Positions 25,506 through 34,586 of a DNA stretch of 64,000 nt are shown one piece after another. The DNA is from Pseudomonadota bacterium. Its GTDB lineage: Bacteria; Myxococcota_A; UBA796; UBA9615. The notes under the pieces were generated by a model that had not been told where the DNA came from, did not search any database, and saw nothing but the letters and a program-made list of their open reading frames with translations. The position numbers and the translations under genes are program-made. The stretch covers positions 27,597 to 91,596 of the forward strand of contig JAAESI010000325.1 in the NCBI GenBank assembly GCA_024229515.1. Reading direction: 5' to 3'. Position 1 is the first letter of the stretch; every line of letters begins with the position of its first letter.

Positions 25506-26551
25506 GAGCCCACCTCCTCTTCCTCGGGGACGGGGAGCCGGGCCACGGCACGCTCGACCGTGCGCACCATGTCCGACCGGGCCGCCTTCGCCGCGACCTT
25601 GCAGGCGTTGGCGATGGCGCCGCTGCGGCTGCGTCCATGAGCCTTGATGACGGGCTGGCAGAAGCCGAGGATCGGCGCGCCGCCGTACGACTCCCAGTCC
25701 ATCACCGCCTCGATCTGCTTGATGCCGGAGGACAGCATCGTCAGCCCGAGGCGCCACAGGAACTTCCGGGCGTAGGCGTCCGAGGCGAGGTCCGCGATGA
25801 CCTCCCCGATCCCCTCCAGCATCTTCAGCACGACGTTGCCGATGAAGCCCCCGGTGACGACGACGTCCACCGATCCACGGGGAATGTCGAGCCCCTCCAC
25901 GTTGCCCGCGAACTCGATCTCTCCCAGCTCCGCGAGCACCGCGTGAGCGGCGACCACCTCCGGCGGCCCCTTGTGGGACTCGGTGCCGTTGCTCAGGAGC
26001 GCCACCCGCGGCCGGTCGTTGCCCGAGATCGCGGCGGCGTAGGCCGAACCCATGATCGCGAACGTCACCAGGTCCCGGGACGAGACGTTCAGCGTCGCTC
26101 CCACGTCCAACAGCAGCGCGAACGGATCCCCGTGGGGGCCGTGCCGCTGCTCGGTCGGCGTCACCGCCGCCAGCGCCGCGCGCCTCACCCCGGGGATCCT
26201 CCCCAGCCGGCGCGCCGCCGCGAGGATGGCGGCACCGGTCGAGCCGGCGGTGACGACGGCGGAGGCCCGCCCCTCCGCGACCAGCTCGCAGGCTTCCGCA
26301 ATCGACACGTCCGGATGCGCCGCGAGCGCCTCCCGAGGCACGTCTTCGGGACCCACGAAGTGGGGGGTGTGCCGCACGCTCAGGCGCGCGGGGTCGTAGG
26401 TCATGGAGTCCAGCAGCGGCCCGATCTGGGCCGCGTCGCCGACGAGGATGGTGTGCAGGTCGGGCCGCTCGATCGAGAGCGCGGCAGCACCGGCGACTGC
26501 CTCCTGAGGCCCGTGATCGCCGCCCATGCAGTCCAGGGCGATGGTCGTCAT
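25502..26551 (-). CDS. plsX: Phosphate acyltransferase PlsX
   Basis: A 349-aa enzyme that converts acyl-ACP to acyl-phosphate for glycerol-3-phosphate acylation, the first committed part of phospholipid synthesis. Family motifs: ALDCMGGDHGP at the N-terminus, TAGSTGAA, LLDVGAT, LLSNGTESHKG and VVTGGFIGNVVLK. Length fits the family (about 330-360). It is coupled by ATGA overlaps to the genes on both sides. plsX is usually beside rpmF or fabH; here it has two small membrane protein genes upstream and a phosphatase downstream. Confidence 0.95.
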   Translation of the reverse strand: MTTIALDCMGGDHGPQEAVAGAAALSIERPDLHTILVGDAAQIGPLLDSMTYDPARLSVRHTPHFVGPEDVPREALAAHPDVSIAEACELVAEGRASAVVTAGSTGAAILAAARRLGRIPGVRRAALAAVTPTEQRHGPHGDPFALLLDVGATLNVSSRDLVTFAIMGSAYAAAISGNDRPRVALLSNGTESHKGPPEVVAAHAVLAELGEIEFAGNVEGLDIPRGSVDVVVTGGFIGNVVLKMLEGIGEVIADLASDAYARKFLWRLGLTMLSSGIKQIEAVMDWESYGGAPILGFCQPVIKAHGRSRSGAIANACKVAAKAARSDMVRTVERAVARLPVPEEEEVGS

Positions 26552-27138
26552 CCGCCGCCGGCTTCCCCCGCCAGGAGCGCAATGACGACCCAGAGGATGG
26601 TCAGCAGACCGGCGCCCGCGGCGGCGCCGTGCGCCATCTTCACCTTCGACATGAGCTGATCGACGCGGTCCTGGAGGATGAGCCAGGAGCGGCCGTCGAC
26701 CTTCGCGGTGGCGCTGATCATGCGGGCCAACCCGAAGGCGGCGGGGATCACGCCGAAGCCGCAGTAGGCCCCGAACGGCCCGAGGGTCGCGGGCGGAAGC
26801 ACGAACGAGGCGAAGATCAGGCCTCCGTACAGCTTCAGCTCGTTCCCGATCATCGTGAGCAGCTCTTCGTCCTCGCGGAGGCGCGTCTGCTTCGTCCGCT
26901 CCTCGGCATCGACCCGGCTCTGCGTCTCCGTGATCGCGAGATCGAGCAGATCCCGCATCGCCTCGCCATCGCGGATCGCGTCCTCGAGGCCGTCTTCGCC
27001 GACGGCCTCGGGATCGAGTTCACGCACCCACGCCTCGGCGTTCTTGAACTCCTTGCGGGGTCGCACGCGGGGGTCGGCGTTGTCGAGATCGCGCTGCAGG
27101 GCGGCGATCAGGTCGGTCAGGCGGGTGGTCTCGCTCAC
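26548..27138 (-). CDS. Membrane protein with charged helical N-terminus, unknown
   Basis: A 196-aa protein read from a GTG at 27138 that overlaps the upstream stop codon (GTGA). Residues about 1-105 are highly charged and helical, possibly coiled coil; two hydrophobic segments follow (about 108-140) and one at the C-terminus (about 172-192). It is tightly coupled to plsX. No family recognised; a scaffold or membrane-domain protein is possible. Confidence 0.65.
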   Translation of the reverse strand: MSETTRLTDLIAALQRDLDNADPRVRPRKEFKNAEAWVRELDPEAVGEDGLEDAIRDGEAMRDLLDLAITETQSRVDAEERTKQTRLREDEELLTMIGNELKLYGGLIFASFVLPPATLGPFGAYCGFGVIPAAFGLARMISATAKVDGRSWLILQDRVDQLMSKVKMAHGAAAGAGLLTILWVVIALLAGEAGGG

Positions 27139-27521
27139 GATGGAGCAGGCTCCTCGTCGGTCGGTTCGGGGGAGTATACGTTCCAGAACATCCACGCCCA
27201 GAGGCCCGCGGCGATGCCGCTGCCGTAGAGCACCGTCGGCATCTGGGTCCACGTCACCACGCCGATGATGACGACCGCCGCCACGAGGTTGCCGGCGATC
27301 AGTCCAAACAGCAGACCGGGGCGCAGATCCGGCCGGCGGCGGGCCGCATCGCAGGCAAACCCCGCGGCCGCGGGCGTAGAAGCCGCGAGCATGTAGAAGA
27401 GCCAGTGCCGAGGCGGTTCGAGCTTGAGGAACGTGAAGAAGTCCTGGGCGAGCAGAAGCAGCACGGCGCCCATGAGGCCGTGGTACGCGGCGGCAATGCG
27501 GAGGAGGCGCTCGGGCGTCAC
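27135..27521 (-). CDS. Small four-helix membrane protein, unknown
   Basis: A 128-aa protein with four hydrophobic segments (about 8-28, 40-55, 66-85, 93-112), resembling small uncharacterised membrane proteins. I start it at the GTG at 27521. A TATAT box lies only about ten bases upstream on the minus strand (near 27530), so the mRNA could be leaderless, making this the first gene of the operon that runs to comEC. Confidence 0.6.
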   Translation of the reverse strand: MTPERLLRIAAAYHGLMGAVLLLLAQDFFTFLKLEPPRHWLFYMLAASTPAAAGFACDAARRRPDLRPGLLFGLIAGNLVAAVVIIGVVTWTQMPTVLYGSGIAAGLWAWMFWNVYSPEPTDEEPAPS

Positions 27522-27558
27522 GCAGGGAGCATATAGTGCGGCCCGTTCGGAGGTACTG

Positions 27559-28968
27559 ATGCGAGTTCTGTTGCTGGCGGCCCTTCTCGCCACCACCCCC
27601 GCCGTCGCCGACGAATCGTCGGACGAAGAGGCCCCCTCGACCGAAGAAGCCCCGGCCGAGCCCGTGCCCGAGCCCGTGCCCGACGAAGACCCCGGCGAAG
27701 ACCCCGAAGCAGCCCCCGATCCTCCCCCCGCTCCCGAACCTCCCCCGGTCCCGGCCCCCGCCCCCGCCGCCGAGCGCACCCCTCCCCCGCACCTCCAGTC
27801 CACCGCCCGCATCGTCGCCTCGGGCCGCGTCTCCGGCGCCATCCTCGTCGACGAAGGCCGCTCGATCGTCGCCCCCCTCGCCACCGTGCAGATCGGCTGG
27901 CCGGCGTTCGTGACCCTCGGCGAAGGCCACTCCACCCGCGCCCGCATCGTCGCCGTCGACCACTACGAGGGGCTCGCCTTGATGGCGCTGGACGAAGCCG
28001 CCCCCGCAGGCCACGCGGCGGTCATCCGCACCTCGCCTCCCGGCGTCGGCGAAGATCTCACGATCGTCGGCCACGGCGGCTCCGTCGGCCTCGGCGAAGG
28101 GAACCTGCAGCTGCGCGGCATGCTGACCTTCTCCCCCCTGTCGACGAAGGTCTCGGCCCTGGAGGCCGGCTTCGGCGAGGAGACCGACCTCGCCCCCGGC
28201 GAGCGCCCGCGCCGCTTCCTCGTGGACCGCTCCCCCGGAGAAGGCGACGAGGGTGCCCCCCTGTTCGATGCCGACGGCCGCTTCGCCGGCCTGCTGCTGG
28301 AGGCGGTCGAGGGCGGAGGAGGCCGCGGGGTCGCCGTCGACGCCGCCGCTGTCGCCGATCTGGTCGCCGAGCCCCGGCTCGAGAAGCCGTACACCCGAGC
28401 CCACCACCTGCAGTCCTGGGCCGGCATCGGGATCGCCGCCCACAACCGCCCCTCGCACCTGGGCGCGACGCTGTCCTACGGCCTTCGCGGCGTCTTCCTC
28501 GACCAGATCCGGATCGAGCCCTTCATCGAGGTCGTGCTCGGAACCCGCGCCCCCTTCATCGACGACGATGGGAGCCGCCCGCGCGACTTCTGGTGGTCGA
28601 TCGAGACGGGCGCGTCCTTCGGCTGGCGCATCCCGATGTTCGGCGAAGGGGCGCGCAACTACATCGTGCCGACGCTGGGCTTCCGCGCCGGCTGGAACCG
28701 GTTCGAGCACAAGAACGAGGAGCTCGTGTCGGACTGCGGCGACGCCGACGCCGCGTCGGGCTGCGCGTTCATCATCGACCGGACGATCGACCAGGAGCGC
28801 AGCTTCCGCGCGGGCTTCGACCTCGGCATCGACATCCGCCACGGACCCGTCCGGGTGGGCTACCGGTTCTTCCTCGACCCGACCAACGTGAACCCCCACG
28901 CGATGCACCGCCTCCTGGTGACCTTCGACGGCGCAGGTATCCCGTTGAGGGCCGGCGACAGCAACTAG
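27559..28968 (+). CDS. HtrA-like protein without catalytic residues, fused to a barrel-like domain
   Basis: A 469-aa exported protein: signal peptide (1-17), an acidic/Pro-rich linker (about 18-78), a trypsin-fold domain (about 80-265), and a C-terminal region (about 290-469) rich in alternating hydrophobic/aromatic strands as in outer-membrane barrels. By alignment with HtrA/DegP the His site (AHV) reads APLA (105-108), the Asp site (TDLAVL) reads EGLALM (137-142), and the Ser site (GNSGGPL) reads GDEGAPL (229-235). All three catalytic residues are therefore absent. It probably binds peptides or serves as a structural surface protein. The ATG follows GGAGG. Confidence 0.75.
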   Translation: MRVLLLAALLATTPAVADESSDEEAPSTEEAPAEPVPEPVPDEDPGEDPEAAPDPPPAPEPPPVPAPAPAAERTPPPHLQSTARIVASGRVSGAILVDEGRSIVAPLATVQIGWPAFVTLGEGHSTRARIVAVDHYEGLALMALDEAAPAGHAAVIRTSPPGVGEDLTIVGHGGSVGLGEGNLQLRGMLTFSPLSTKVSALEAGFGEETDLAPGERPRRFLVDRSPGEGDEGAPLFDADGRFAGLLLEAVEGGGGRGVAVDAAAVADLVAEPRLEKPYTRAHHLQSWAGIGIAAHNRPSHLGATLSYGLRGVFLDQIRIEPFIEVVLGTRAPFIDDDGSRPRDFWWSIETGASFGWRIPMFGEGARNYIVPTLGFRAGWNRFEHKNEELVSDCGDADAASGCAFIIDRTIDQERSFRAGFDLGIDIRHGPVRVGYRFFLDPTNVNPHAMHRLLVTFDGAGIPLRAGDSN

Positions 28969-29033
28969 CCGTCCCGCATCGGGCAGGAACCGGCACGTCG
29001 GAAGATCGGCATGCTCGGGGGGTCAGGAGATCG

Positions 29034-30230
29034 ATGACGACGCTCGCCCAACTCGTGGAATCCGCCTACGCCGCCGGTGCCAGCGATCTGCACATCGAGT
29101 CGGGGCTCCCCGTAGCCGTGCGGGTCGACGGCGGCCTCGCGATCGAGGGTGCGCCGCTGCCCCCCGCCGCGGTGAAGGCGATGGCCCGCTCCGCCGCCGG
29201 AGCCGAGGGCTGGAACCGCTTCCTCCAGACGCGATCGCTGGACCTGTCCCGCACGGTCGCCGGGGTGCGCTGCCGCATCAACGTCCTGCAGTCGCGCCGC
29301 GGGGTGGGGCTCGCGGTGCGGCTCCTGCGAACCCAGGTGCCGACGATCGACCGGCTGAACCTGCACCCCTCCCTCAAGAAACTGAGCGCCGGCGCCCACG
29401 GGCTCGTGCTCGTCAGCGGCCCCACCGGCTCGGGCAAGAGCTCGACGATCGCGGCGCTGGTGCAGGAGATCAACCTGACCCGGGCCCGCCACATCGTGAC
29501 CTTGGAGCAGCCCGTCGAGTTCTGGATGAAGCCGCAACGCTCGCTGATCCGCCAACGCGAAGTGGGCACCGACACGCCGTCGTTCCAGCAGGGGCTGATC
29601 GACGCGCTGCGCGAGGACCCCGACGTGGTCGTGGTCGGCGAGATGCGGCGCCCCGAGACCATGCGGCTGACGCTGGACGCGGCCGAGACCGGACACCTCG
29701 TCTTCAGCACGATCCACTCCTCCTCCTGCGCCGAGGCGATCGGGAGGGTCATCGCCTCGTTCTCCCCGGAAGCCCGCGCCGGCGTGCGAGCCCAGCTCGC
29801 CGACTGCCTCACCGCGGTCGTCTGCCAGCGGCTCGTGTACCGGGCCGACCTCGGCATCCGCGTGCCCGAGTGTGAGGTGCTGCGGATGAACCGGGCGGCC
29901 CGGGCGACGGTGCGCAAAGAGACCCTCGCCCACCTCGCCACGGTGCTGGAGACGGGCGGCGACGAAGGCAGCTGGACGCTGGACCGGTACCGCCGATGGC
30001 TGGACGGCCGGGAGCACTTCCACATCCCCTCGCGCACGGCCCCCGGCCCCGCCGAAGCCCCCGAGGAGGGGACCGGTTCGGGCCTCCCGCCGCTGGCCGC
30101 GGCTCAGCCCGCGCCGTCCACCGCGGCTCCCCCAGCCCCCGCGGGTCCCCCCGCCGAGGGTGACGTCTTCGTGCTCGACGGCGCGGGCGACCCGCTCGGC
30201 ACCGTACTCACGGAGCTGCTCAGCGGCTGA
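29034..30230 (+). CDS. PilT-type type IV pilus ATPase
   Basis: A 398-aa cytoplasmic ATPase of the PilT/PilU retraction family: N-terminal SDLHIESG, Walker A GPTGSGKSS (129-137), Walker B VVVVGEMRRPETM (198-210) and the His box GHLVFSTIHS. Family members power pilus retraction in twitching (S-) motility and DNA uptake. About 60 extra residues at the C-terminus are Pro/Ala-rich, which is unusual. No other pilus gene is in the window, so it is a stand-alone paralogue. AGGAGA precedes the ATG at 29034. Confidence 0.88.
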   Translation: MTTLAQLVESAYAAGASDLHIESGLPVAVRVDGGLAIEGAPLPPAAVKAMARSAAGAEGWNRFLQTRSLDLSRTVAGVRCRINVLQSRRGVGLAVRLLRTQVPTIDRLNLHPSLKKLSAGAHGLVLVSGPTGSGKSSTIAALVQEINLTRARHIVTLEQPVEFWMKPQRSLIRQREVGTDTPSFQQGLIDALREDPDVVVVGEMRRPETMRLTLDAAETGHLVFSTIHSSSCAEAIGRVIASFSPEARAGVRAQLADCLTAVVCQRLVYRADLGIRVPECEVLRMNRAARATVRKETLAHLATVLETGGDEGSWTLDRYRRWLDGREHFHIPSRTAPGPAEAPEEGTGSGLPPLAAAQPAPSTAAPPAPAGPPAEGDVFVLDGAGDPLGTVLTELLSG

Positions 30231-30936
30231 GCTGGTCCGCGGCTGCGGTCCGCCGGCGGCGGGAGGCCATGCGCGCGGCTCCCCCGTACCCGAGCAGAAG
30301 GGGGCCCACCGCGTAGACCGACAGGACGGTCAGCGTCAGCACCACGCGGTAGGCGCCGTCGTTGCCCGACCTCTCGTTGGGGTTCAGGCCGGCCATGATG
30401 TTGAAGACGACGTGCTCGAGGTTGAGGATGGTCAGCGACACGACGATCAGCGTCAGCGGCAGGGTCGTGGCGACCACCAGCTCGAACCACCTCAGACGCA
30501 GGGCGCGACGCAGGAACCAGGCGAGCAGCGCGACGCGCCAGGTCGCGACGACGGCGAGGAACCAGACGTTGACCGTCTGGGCGTAGCCCAACGCCATGAA
30601 GCGCTCGACCGGGATCGCGTAGATCACCGCGGGCGTCGCGGTGAGGGTGACGAAGGTCAGTAGCTGCTCGTAGCGCAGCCCCTTGCCGGTAAGCGGCCGC
30701 AGAGTGATCCACAGCAGCGCCGACAGCGCGAAGACGTAGACGAGCGAACCCACGCCCAGGTTCTGCAGCAGGTCGGCCTTCGGGTTGTCCCAGTAGCGCC
30801 CCATGCCGGCGAGCCAGGTCATGAGGAGGCCGAACCGGAGGTGGCGCCGATCGAGCCCACCGAGCTCCTCGGGCGACGCCCGGAAGGTGAGTACCGCGAA
30901 CGCAGTGGCTACGACCGAGCGCGATTCTTCAGGCAT
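30220..30936 (-). CDS. Polytopic membrane protein, unknown
   Basis: A 238-aa protein with five or six hydrophobic segments (about 50-72, 90-110, 118-140, 148-172, 205-225). Its end overlaps the pilT-like gene by 11 bp (convergent) and its start overlaps the radical SAM gene upstream by 28 bp. General topology resembles YIP1-type membrane proteins, but I see no decisive motif. Confidence 0.65.
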   Translation of the reverse strand: MPEESRSVVATAFAVLTFRASPEELGGLDRRHLRFGLLMTWLAGMGRYWDNPKADLLQNLGVGSLVYVFALSALLWITLRPLTGKGLRYEQLLTFVTLTATPAVIYAIPVERFMALGYAQTVNVWFLAVVATWRVALLAWFLRRALRLRWFELVVATTLPLTLIVVSLTILNLEHVVFNIMAGLNPNERSGNDGAYRVVLTLTVLSVYAVGPLLLGYGGAARMASRRRRTAAADQLSR

Positions 30937-32195
30937 GTGCGCAAGATTTCCTTCCGGCGCGCGACCTCGTCGGGGGAGTAGAGCTCACCCATCAGCGAGC
31001 GGAGGCCGCTCCTCAACTCGTCGACCGACATCCGCGCGGGGGTGTAGGTCACATCGAAGAGGGTGCACTGATCCCAAAACCGCTCCCTGAGGAATCTTCC
31101 CTCCCGTGCCAGCCGAGCGAACAGGGGGGTGCCTGGAAACGGCGTGAGCACGGTGATCTGAACCTCCGCCAGCCCGAGTTCCCGCACCAGCGAAGCGGTC
31201 TCCTCGAAGATCGACGGTCCGTCCTGATCGAACCCGAGCACGAAGCACCCATTCACCGAGATGCCTCTCCCCTGGATCGCTGCGACTCTCTCGGCGTACC
31301 GGTCCGCCTGACGGCGCTTCCACTCCCGGGAGTCGACCCCGCGGAGGGACTCCAGGTTGGGAGACTCCAGCCCGATCAGGAGCTGTACGCAGCCCGAGGT
31401 CGCGAGCAGGTCCAGCAGCTCCGGATCATCGGCGGCCGAGATGTCGGTCTCCGTGAACCACCGCACGGGGAACTCGGCCAGCACCCCGGCCAGCTCCCGG
31501 GCCCAGCTCTTCGTGACGAAGGTGTTGTCGTCGGCCAGCTCGATGAACGGTTTGGGCCAGATCCGGAGGATCTCCCGCAGTTCGGCCCGGACCTGGTCGA
31601 TCGGCTTGCGCTGGTAGGGAGCGATCAGCCGGGAGGCGCCGCAGAAGGCGCAGTCCAGGGGGCAGCCACGGGTCGTCTGGAGGGTGATCCGGCTGTACCG
31701 GTCCACCTCGAGCAGGTCGTACCGCGGCGTCCGGCCGAGCGCCCGCTCCGACGCGGGATGCTCGTACCGGGGGCGAAGCTCGCCGCGCTCGAAGTCCGCC
31801 AGGATCCGGGGCCACAGCGGCTCGCCCTGGCCCACCGCGACCGCGTCAGCGTGCAGGGCCGCTTCGGCGGGCAGGGCCGAGGCATGCAGTCCCCCGAGGA
31901 CGACGACGGTCCCCGCGCTCCGGAGGCGGTCGGCCAGCACATACGCATCCAGAATCCGGGCCGTCAGCGAGGAGATGGCGATGAGGTCGAAGCCCTCCTC
32001 CAACAGCCCTTCGGCGGCTCCCTCGAGTTCGTCCACCTCTCGGTAGGTCAGCTCCCACGTCGGCGGCGTCTGCGCTGCCACCGTCAGCAAGCCCAGGCTC
32101 GGAAGGGAGGCGATCGTCTCACCCCGCTCGATGAAGCCGGGAAGGCTCAGGCCCAGCGCGCGGAGCTCGGGATCCACGATGCGCACGCCGCTCAT
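30909..32195 (-). CDS. B12-binding-domain radical SAM protein (1)
   Basis: A 428-aa enzyme: a Rossmann-like cobalamin-binding domain (about 1-150; LIAISSLTAR, VVVLGGLHASALP, VAVGQGE) and a radical SAM domain with the cluster motif RGCPLDCAFCGAS (Cys178, Cys182, Cys185) and later GFDQDGPSIFEET. Such class B enzymes methylate or rearrange unreactive carbons, often in lipids (hopanoids), cofactors or natural products. ATG 32195 is used; a GTG at 32222 overlapping the upstream stop (GTGA) is equally possible and would fit the coupling style here. Partner of the membrane protein gene just upstream. Substrate unknown. Confidence 0.85.
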   Translation of the reverse strand: MSGVRIVDPELRALGLSLPGFIERGETIASLPSLGLLTVAAQTPPTWELTYREVDELEGAAEGLLEEGFDLIAISSLTARILDAYVLADRLRSAGTVVVLGGLHASALPAEAALHADAVAVGQGEPLWPRILADFERGELRPRYEHPASERALGRTPRYDLLEVDRYSRITLQTTRGCPLDCAFCGASRLIAPYQRKPIDQVRAELREILRIWPKPFIELADDNTFVTKSWARELAGVLAEFPVRWFTETDISAADDPELLDLLATSGCVQLLIGLESPNLESLRGVDSREWKRRQADRYAERVAAIQGRGISVNGCFVLGFDQDGPSIFEETASLVRELGLAEVQITVLTPFPGTPLFARLAREGRFLRERFWDQCTLFDVTYTPARMSVDELRSGLRSLMGELYSPDEVARRKEILRTCLKNRARS

Positions 32196-32218
32196 CGCAA
32201 CCAGGGCGGCGCGGCGTC

Positions 32219-34519
32219 TCACGGACCGACGGCGGATGCTCCGGCGCGACGGAGCCCCGCGACCCCCAGCACCGCCAGCAGCCCCCAGGCAGCCCACGCG
32301 ACGGCCGACGCCCGGTTCAAACCGGGCGGGTCGAACCGCCACCGGACCGTGTGCGTGCCCGCCGGTACCCGCACGCCGGTGTGCACCTGATCCACGGGGA
32401 ACGGCTCGCCCAGCGGAACATCCGATGCGAACGACCAGCCGCCGTGCAGCCGCTGCCGCACCACCAACACCGTGCCCTGCTCCGAGCGCACCTCCGCCTC
32501 CCCGTCGGCGCAGGAGACCAGCTCACCAGTGCCCACGAGCCCCTCGTCAGCCTGCGTCTCCACCAGCACGATCGGGCCCCCGAGCACGAAGTCGCGGTCC
32601 TCCAGGAGGCGGCCGATCCGGCTGCGCGGGTCCTCGTCCCGCTCCAGGCGGGTGGGGATGCGGCACAGCGGCAGGCCCCCGTCGACGGTCCAGACGGTGC
32701 CGTCGGCCGCCGCCGCCGCCGCGATGCCGTGCAACTGCATCGTGCGCACACCGAGGCCGCCGTCGGTGAACAGCTCCTCCAGGGCGTCGGGGGCCTGGTT
32801 CCGCACCCGGAGCATCTCCGCCAGCGGGGTGAGCGCCTGGATCTGCCGCCCCGGAGGCAGCTTGGCGCGTCCGCTGAGCCCCCGGTACCCGCGATCCATC
32901 CCCAGGTGGGGGGGCCAGCGCCGGTGCAGGATCTGCTCCTGCATCATCGCCGCGGTGTCCTCCCAGAACTCCTCCGGCTCGTCCTGCGGATCGTCCGCGC
33001 CCGAGCCGCCCTCCTCGTAGGCGAAGCCTTCCAGGCGGGCGAGATCGTCGATGTCGACGAACCCGGCGCCCAGCGCTTCGACGCCGTCGACGTCGGTGCG
33101 ATCGGTCAGCCCCAACGGCGCCGACGGCACCGCCGTGTGGATGCGCAGCATCTGCCCCCCGAGGTCTGCCATCCCCAGCCCCACCAGCACCGCCATGAGC
33201 ATCGCGGGCCGGTTGCGGCGCGCCACCAACGCCACCACGAGGCCGGCCGAGACCACCCCCTGAACGAGCCCGAGGGCGTACAACTGGCGGCTGTCAGCGT
33301 CCCGGAACGCCCCCACGAACGCGAGCGTGCCGCCGCCTCCGAGCAAGCCCGCGATGAGCACCCCGCGGAAGCCCTTGAGCCGGCCCCGCACCGTGTCCAC
33401 GTCCATCGCGACGACGCCGTCGAGGGCTGCCGCCGCGGCCCCCGCCCCGGTGAGGATGGCGAGCGCGCTCCAGACGTCGTTGACGGGGTGGCTGAGCACC
33501 AACAGCGGGGCGAACACGTACCGCAGGCCCGGGATCGACGGACTGAACGAGGCCCCCGCCATGAGCACGAAGAAGAGCGCGAGCCGGCCCGCGGGGGGCA
33601 CGTCGCGGCCGAGTCCGATGCGCAGCGGTCCCCGCCCGATGGCCAGGATGAGCACCACCCCGAGCACCGCGCCGAGGCTGTAGTCGGCGTACGAGACCCA
33701 CGGTCGGGGCGCGAGGAAGCCGGGGAGTCCGGGGAGCGACAGGCCCGCTTCGACCGGCGCCGCGAGGCCGTCGAGCCGGCTGCCCGCCGAGGCCGAGGCG
33801 CTCGCCTCACCCCACTCCAGGATCGTGGGCACCCACTGGGGCGCGCCCGCGGCGATCCCGAGCACCCCCGCGAGCACGGCGAACTGCAGCGGCGCGCCGC
33901 ACAGCAGCCCCCACACCCCGAACGCCGCGGTCGTCGCGATCCCCAGGCGCACGTGGCAGCCCAGGAGCACCAGCCCCACGGCGGCGCCGGCCAGCGCGGT
34001 CCAGCCCAGCCGGGCGCGCGTCCCGTCGGCGGTTCGGCAGCGCTCCATGGCTCCCAGGGCGACGGGGAACCAGACGATCATCGGCCACGCATCGGACCGG
34101 CAGTCGACGAAGCCGAGCGCCCCCAGCGGCCCCACCGCCACGGCCGCTCCCGCCAGCGCCGCGGCTCCCTCGCTGGCGCCGAAGGTGCGCGCCATCCATC
34201 GCACGGCCACGAAGGCGAGCAGGCCGTGGAGCACGCACGCGGCGGGGAAGGCGACGCTCGCGGGGAGCACGTGGAGCAGCCACGAGGCGGGGTAGAAGGG
34301 GCCCATCGGCACCGCATCGCCGAACAGGGAGACGCCGCCCAGCTTGCCGGGCACGAACCAGGGCGAGATCCCCTCGCTCCAGGCCCGCGCGAGCCACTCC
34401 CAGGACGCGGCGGCGTAGTACAGCGCGTCGTCGGGCACGTCGATGCCGTCGCCCCGGACCATGGGCCAGGCCGTAGCAGCCGCCAACAGCAAGCCCACGA
34501 GCGTGGGCAAGCGGCCCAT
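32219..34519 (-). CDS. Large YfhO-like membrane protein
   Basis: A 766-aa protein. About a dozen hydrophobic segments fill residues 5-450, with an early periplasmic loop carrying acidic and Trp residues (DVPDDALYYAAASWEW) as in GT-C-fold glycosyltransferases. A soluble region (about 480-730) follows, then a final helix near the C-terminus. This matches YfhO/DUF6541-type 'bacterial membrane protein' glycosyltransferases. The ATG at 34519 avoids overlap with the divergent radical SAM gene; the frame is open to 34612. It probably forms an operon with radical SAM protein 1. Confidence 0.7.
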   Translation of the reverse strand: MGRLPTLVGLLLAAATAWPMVRGDGIDVPDDALYYAAASWEWLARAWSEGISPWFVPGKLGGVSLFGDAVPMGPFYPASWLLHVLPASVAFPAACVLHGLLAFVAVRWMARTFGASEGAAALAGAAVAVGPLGALGFVDCRSDAWPMIVWFPVALGAMERCRTADGTRARLGWTALAGAAVGLVLLGCHVRLGIATTAAFGVWGLLCGAPLQFAVLAGVLGIAAGAPQWVPTILEWGEASASASAGSRLDGLAAPVEAGLSLPGLPGFLAPRPWVSYADYSLGAVLGVVLILAIGRGPLRIGLGRDVPPAGRLALFFVLMAGASFSPSIPGLRYVFAPLLVLSHPVNDVWSALAILTGAGAAAAALDGVVAMDVDTVRGRLKGFRGVLIAGLLGGGGTLAFVGAFRDADSRQLYALGLVQGVVSAGLVVALVARRNRPAMLMAVLVGLGMADLGGQMLRIHTAVPSAPLGLTDRTDVDGVEALGAGFVDIDDLARLEGFAYEEGGSGADDPQDEPEEFWEDTAAMMQEQILHRRWPPHLGMDRGYRGLSGRAKLPPGRQIQALTPLAEMLRVRNQAPDALEELFTDGGLGVRTMQLHGIAAAAAADGTVWTVDGGLPLCRIPTRLERDEDPRSRIGRLLEDRDFVLGGPIVLVETQADEGLVGTGELVSCADGEAEVRSEQGTVLVVRQRLHGGWSFASDVPLGEPFPVDQVHTGVRVPAGTHTVRWRFDPPGLNRASAVAWAAWGLLAVLGVAGLRRAGASAVGP

Positions 34520-34533
34520 TTCGCTGCGGAATT

Positions 34534-34550
34534 GCGGATCGTCGATCCGC
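34534..34550. promoter_or_regulatory. 17-bp perfect dyad between divergent genes
   Basis: GCGGATCG-T-CGATCCGC, an 8-bp perfect inverted repeat with a one-base centre, lies 15 bp before the membrane protein start and 37 bp before the second radical SAM gene. It is a good candidate operator that could co-regulate both directions. Confidence 0.45.
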
Positions 34551-34586
34551 GCGGCTACCCTCCGATCCTGGTCTCCCGGAGAGTTC

